Part shown: positions 63,259 through 64,000 of the stretch, piece by piece
Layout of the letters: each line of letters begins with the position of its first letter
How positions within the stretch are numbered: position 1 is the first letter of the stretch
NCBI GenBank assembly: GCA_966250325.1
Contig: CBINGY010000001.1
Coordinates: forward strand, 62,001-126,000
DNA length: 64,000 bases
From: Jiulongibacter sp966250325
GTDB taxonomy: Bacteria; Bacteroidota; Bacteroidia; Cytophagales; Spirosomataceae
Direction: 5' to 3'
Program-made: the position numbers and the translations under genes
Notes under the pieces: generated by a model
What the model was told of the DNA's origin: nothing
The model's database searches: none
Seen by the model: only the letters and a program-made list of their open reading frames with translations

Positions 63259-64000
63259 ATGTCTTACTACACGTTTCTTTCACATCTTTTTATACGAAGT
63301 GCCGCTACTCCTATTGAACAGGAATACACTACTGAATACTTTGAGCGGGTTTTTGAAGATGAGGAGTTCAGAACCGCTCTGTTACTTGCTTCACCTGGTT
63401 TACTTCAATCATTTGAAACCGGAGAAACTCTGAAAGAAAAAGATCTTAGAAAATTACGCTACGCACTTTCGAAATACGCCCTTCGCTATTCATCCAGACC
63501 CACACCTTTCGGACTTTTCGCCGGTTTTGGATCGTTAAGCTGGGGTGAAACCACCCGATTACAGAGAGAAAAAGGCTCCTACGTTCATTCCCGGCTAGAC
63601 CTCGCTTTTCTGTGTGAACTCTCAGATAAACTCGCCACTCACCCGGATATAGAGCCGCATCTGTTGTTTACACCAAATACCACGCTTTATCGGGTTGGTA
63701 TGGAGTACCGATACTATGAATATCAGACAGAAGATGGACAAAGAAAATATAAAATCAGTGCTCTGGAAGCGGATGATACCCTCAATGAGGTTCTCCATTT
63801 AGCATCGAATGGCATAAGTCGGTTATCCCTCGCCGGGCATCTGATGCATCTTGGCTTTGATGACGAAGATATTAGCTACTACCTTGATGAGCTCATTCAA
63901 TCCCGTATTCTGGTGCATGATCTGGAGCCCAATCTCACAGGAGAAGATTTTTTGAAAAGAATTAACCAAACACTCCGTCGAATTGCTACTCTCGGCGAAT
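63259..64000 (+). CDS. Lantibiotic dehydratase (LanB-type) N-terminal part, partial
   Basis: This frame starts at ATG 63259 (first after a stop at 63238-63240) and runs off the right edge; 247 codons are visible. It shows the LanB N-terminal features: SYYTFLSHLFIRSAATPIEQ, LLLASPGLLQSFE, then the signature SKYALRYSSRPTPFGLFAGF, and VHSRLDLAFLCELSDKLA. In class I lanthipeptides and thiopeptides this enzyme adds glutamate from Glu-tRNA to serine or threonine of a precursor peptide. Bacteroidota often have LanB, LanC and a precursor with GG leader in one cluster. The start is supported by a promoter just upstream. Confidence 0.85.
   Translation, partial: MSYYTFLSHLFIRSAATPIEQEYTTEYFERVFEDEEFRTALLLASPGLLQSFETGETLKEKDLRKLRYALSKYALRYSSRPTPFGLFAGFGSLSWGETTRLQREKGSYVHSRLDLAFLCELSDKLATHPDIEPHLLFTPNTTLYRVGMEYRYYEYQTEDGQRKYKISALEADDTLNEVLHLASNGISRLSLAGHLMHLGFDDEDISYYLDELIQSRILVHDLEPNLTGEDFLKRINQTLRRIATLGE

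Noticed and set aside
63194..63433. Open frame of 79 codons overlapping the start of the last gene
   Set aside because: The frame starting at 63259 encodes a clear lantibiotic dehydratase N-terminus, runs to the edge and uses the same DNA, so the 79-codon frame is an out-of-frame shadow.

Overview
The window is a 64 kb piece of a Bacteroidota chromosome, most likely from the class Cytophagia. The evidence is an alternative complex III operon, a SusC/SusD pair, several lipoproteins with a bacterial lipobox, DUF5916 and DUF4097 envelope proteins, three ECF sigma/anti-sigma pairs, and repeated promoters of the Bacteroidota type (TTG, about 19 bases, TAnnTTTG). The species cannot be named from the sequence alone.

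Layout. 1-6053 (minus): respiratory alternative complex III, actA-actB-actC-actD, from one well-formed promoter, with actD cut by the window edge. 6245-11333: a housekeeping block with tRNA-Cys, rpsA, an HNH nuclease, smpB, a structured small RNA that looks like a 6S-type RNA, hflX and tRNA-Arg. 11478-16175 (minus): a DUF4143-type ATPase, then a GMC oxidoreductase and a fused ChbG/DUF1080 protein. 16483-19468 (plus): a small monooxygenase-fold protein, threonine aldolase, and KDPG-type aldolase plus 2-keto-3-deoxy sugar-acid kinase. 19606-31194: a nutrient-uptake locus with SusC/SusD surrounded by four phosphatase/sulfatase-fold enzymes and deoxyribose-phosphate aldolase; it has no obvious glycoside hydrolase and looks aimed at phosphorylated or sulfated organic matter. 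31363-45950: three separate ECF sigma/anti-sigma modules, each beside envelope proteins (DUF4097 pair, fasciclin protein, and a secreted TPR-CHAT protease-like protein). 46158-51199: metG, a large AT-rich beta-helix-like membrane protein enclosed by a 44-base duplication of the metG 3' end, then a decayed REP-associated transposase with palindromic repeats. 51568-57718: a small secreted protein, an AraC regulator, and an operon of double-DUF1080, GH3 and Gfo/Idh/MocA proteins. 57787-63101 (minus): dinB, tpiA, a second DUF5916 protein and a yebC-type regulator. 63259 to the right edge: the start of a lantibiotic-dehydratase-like gene, so a RiPP peptide cluster probably continues beyond the window.

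Most interesting points. (1) The TPR-CHAT protein is exported and membrane-anchored and lies tail-to-tail with its own sigma/anti-sigma pair, which suggests an undescribed proteolytic signalling module. (2) The solitary 2.4 kb gene between duplicated metG ends looks like a single-gene insertion next to a RAYT/REP relic. (3) A 6S-like RNA lies upstream of smpB. (4) Two DUF1080-centred loci suggest a 3-keto-glycoside route. (5) dinB has no usual start codon ahead of its catalytic aspartate. (6) A lipoprotein contains two 204-base tandem repeats that differ at a single base.

All functional calls rest on reading translated sequence and recognising motifs. No database search was run.
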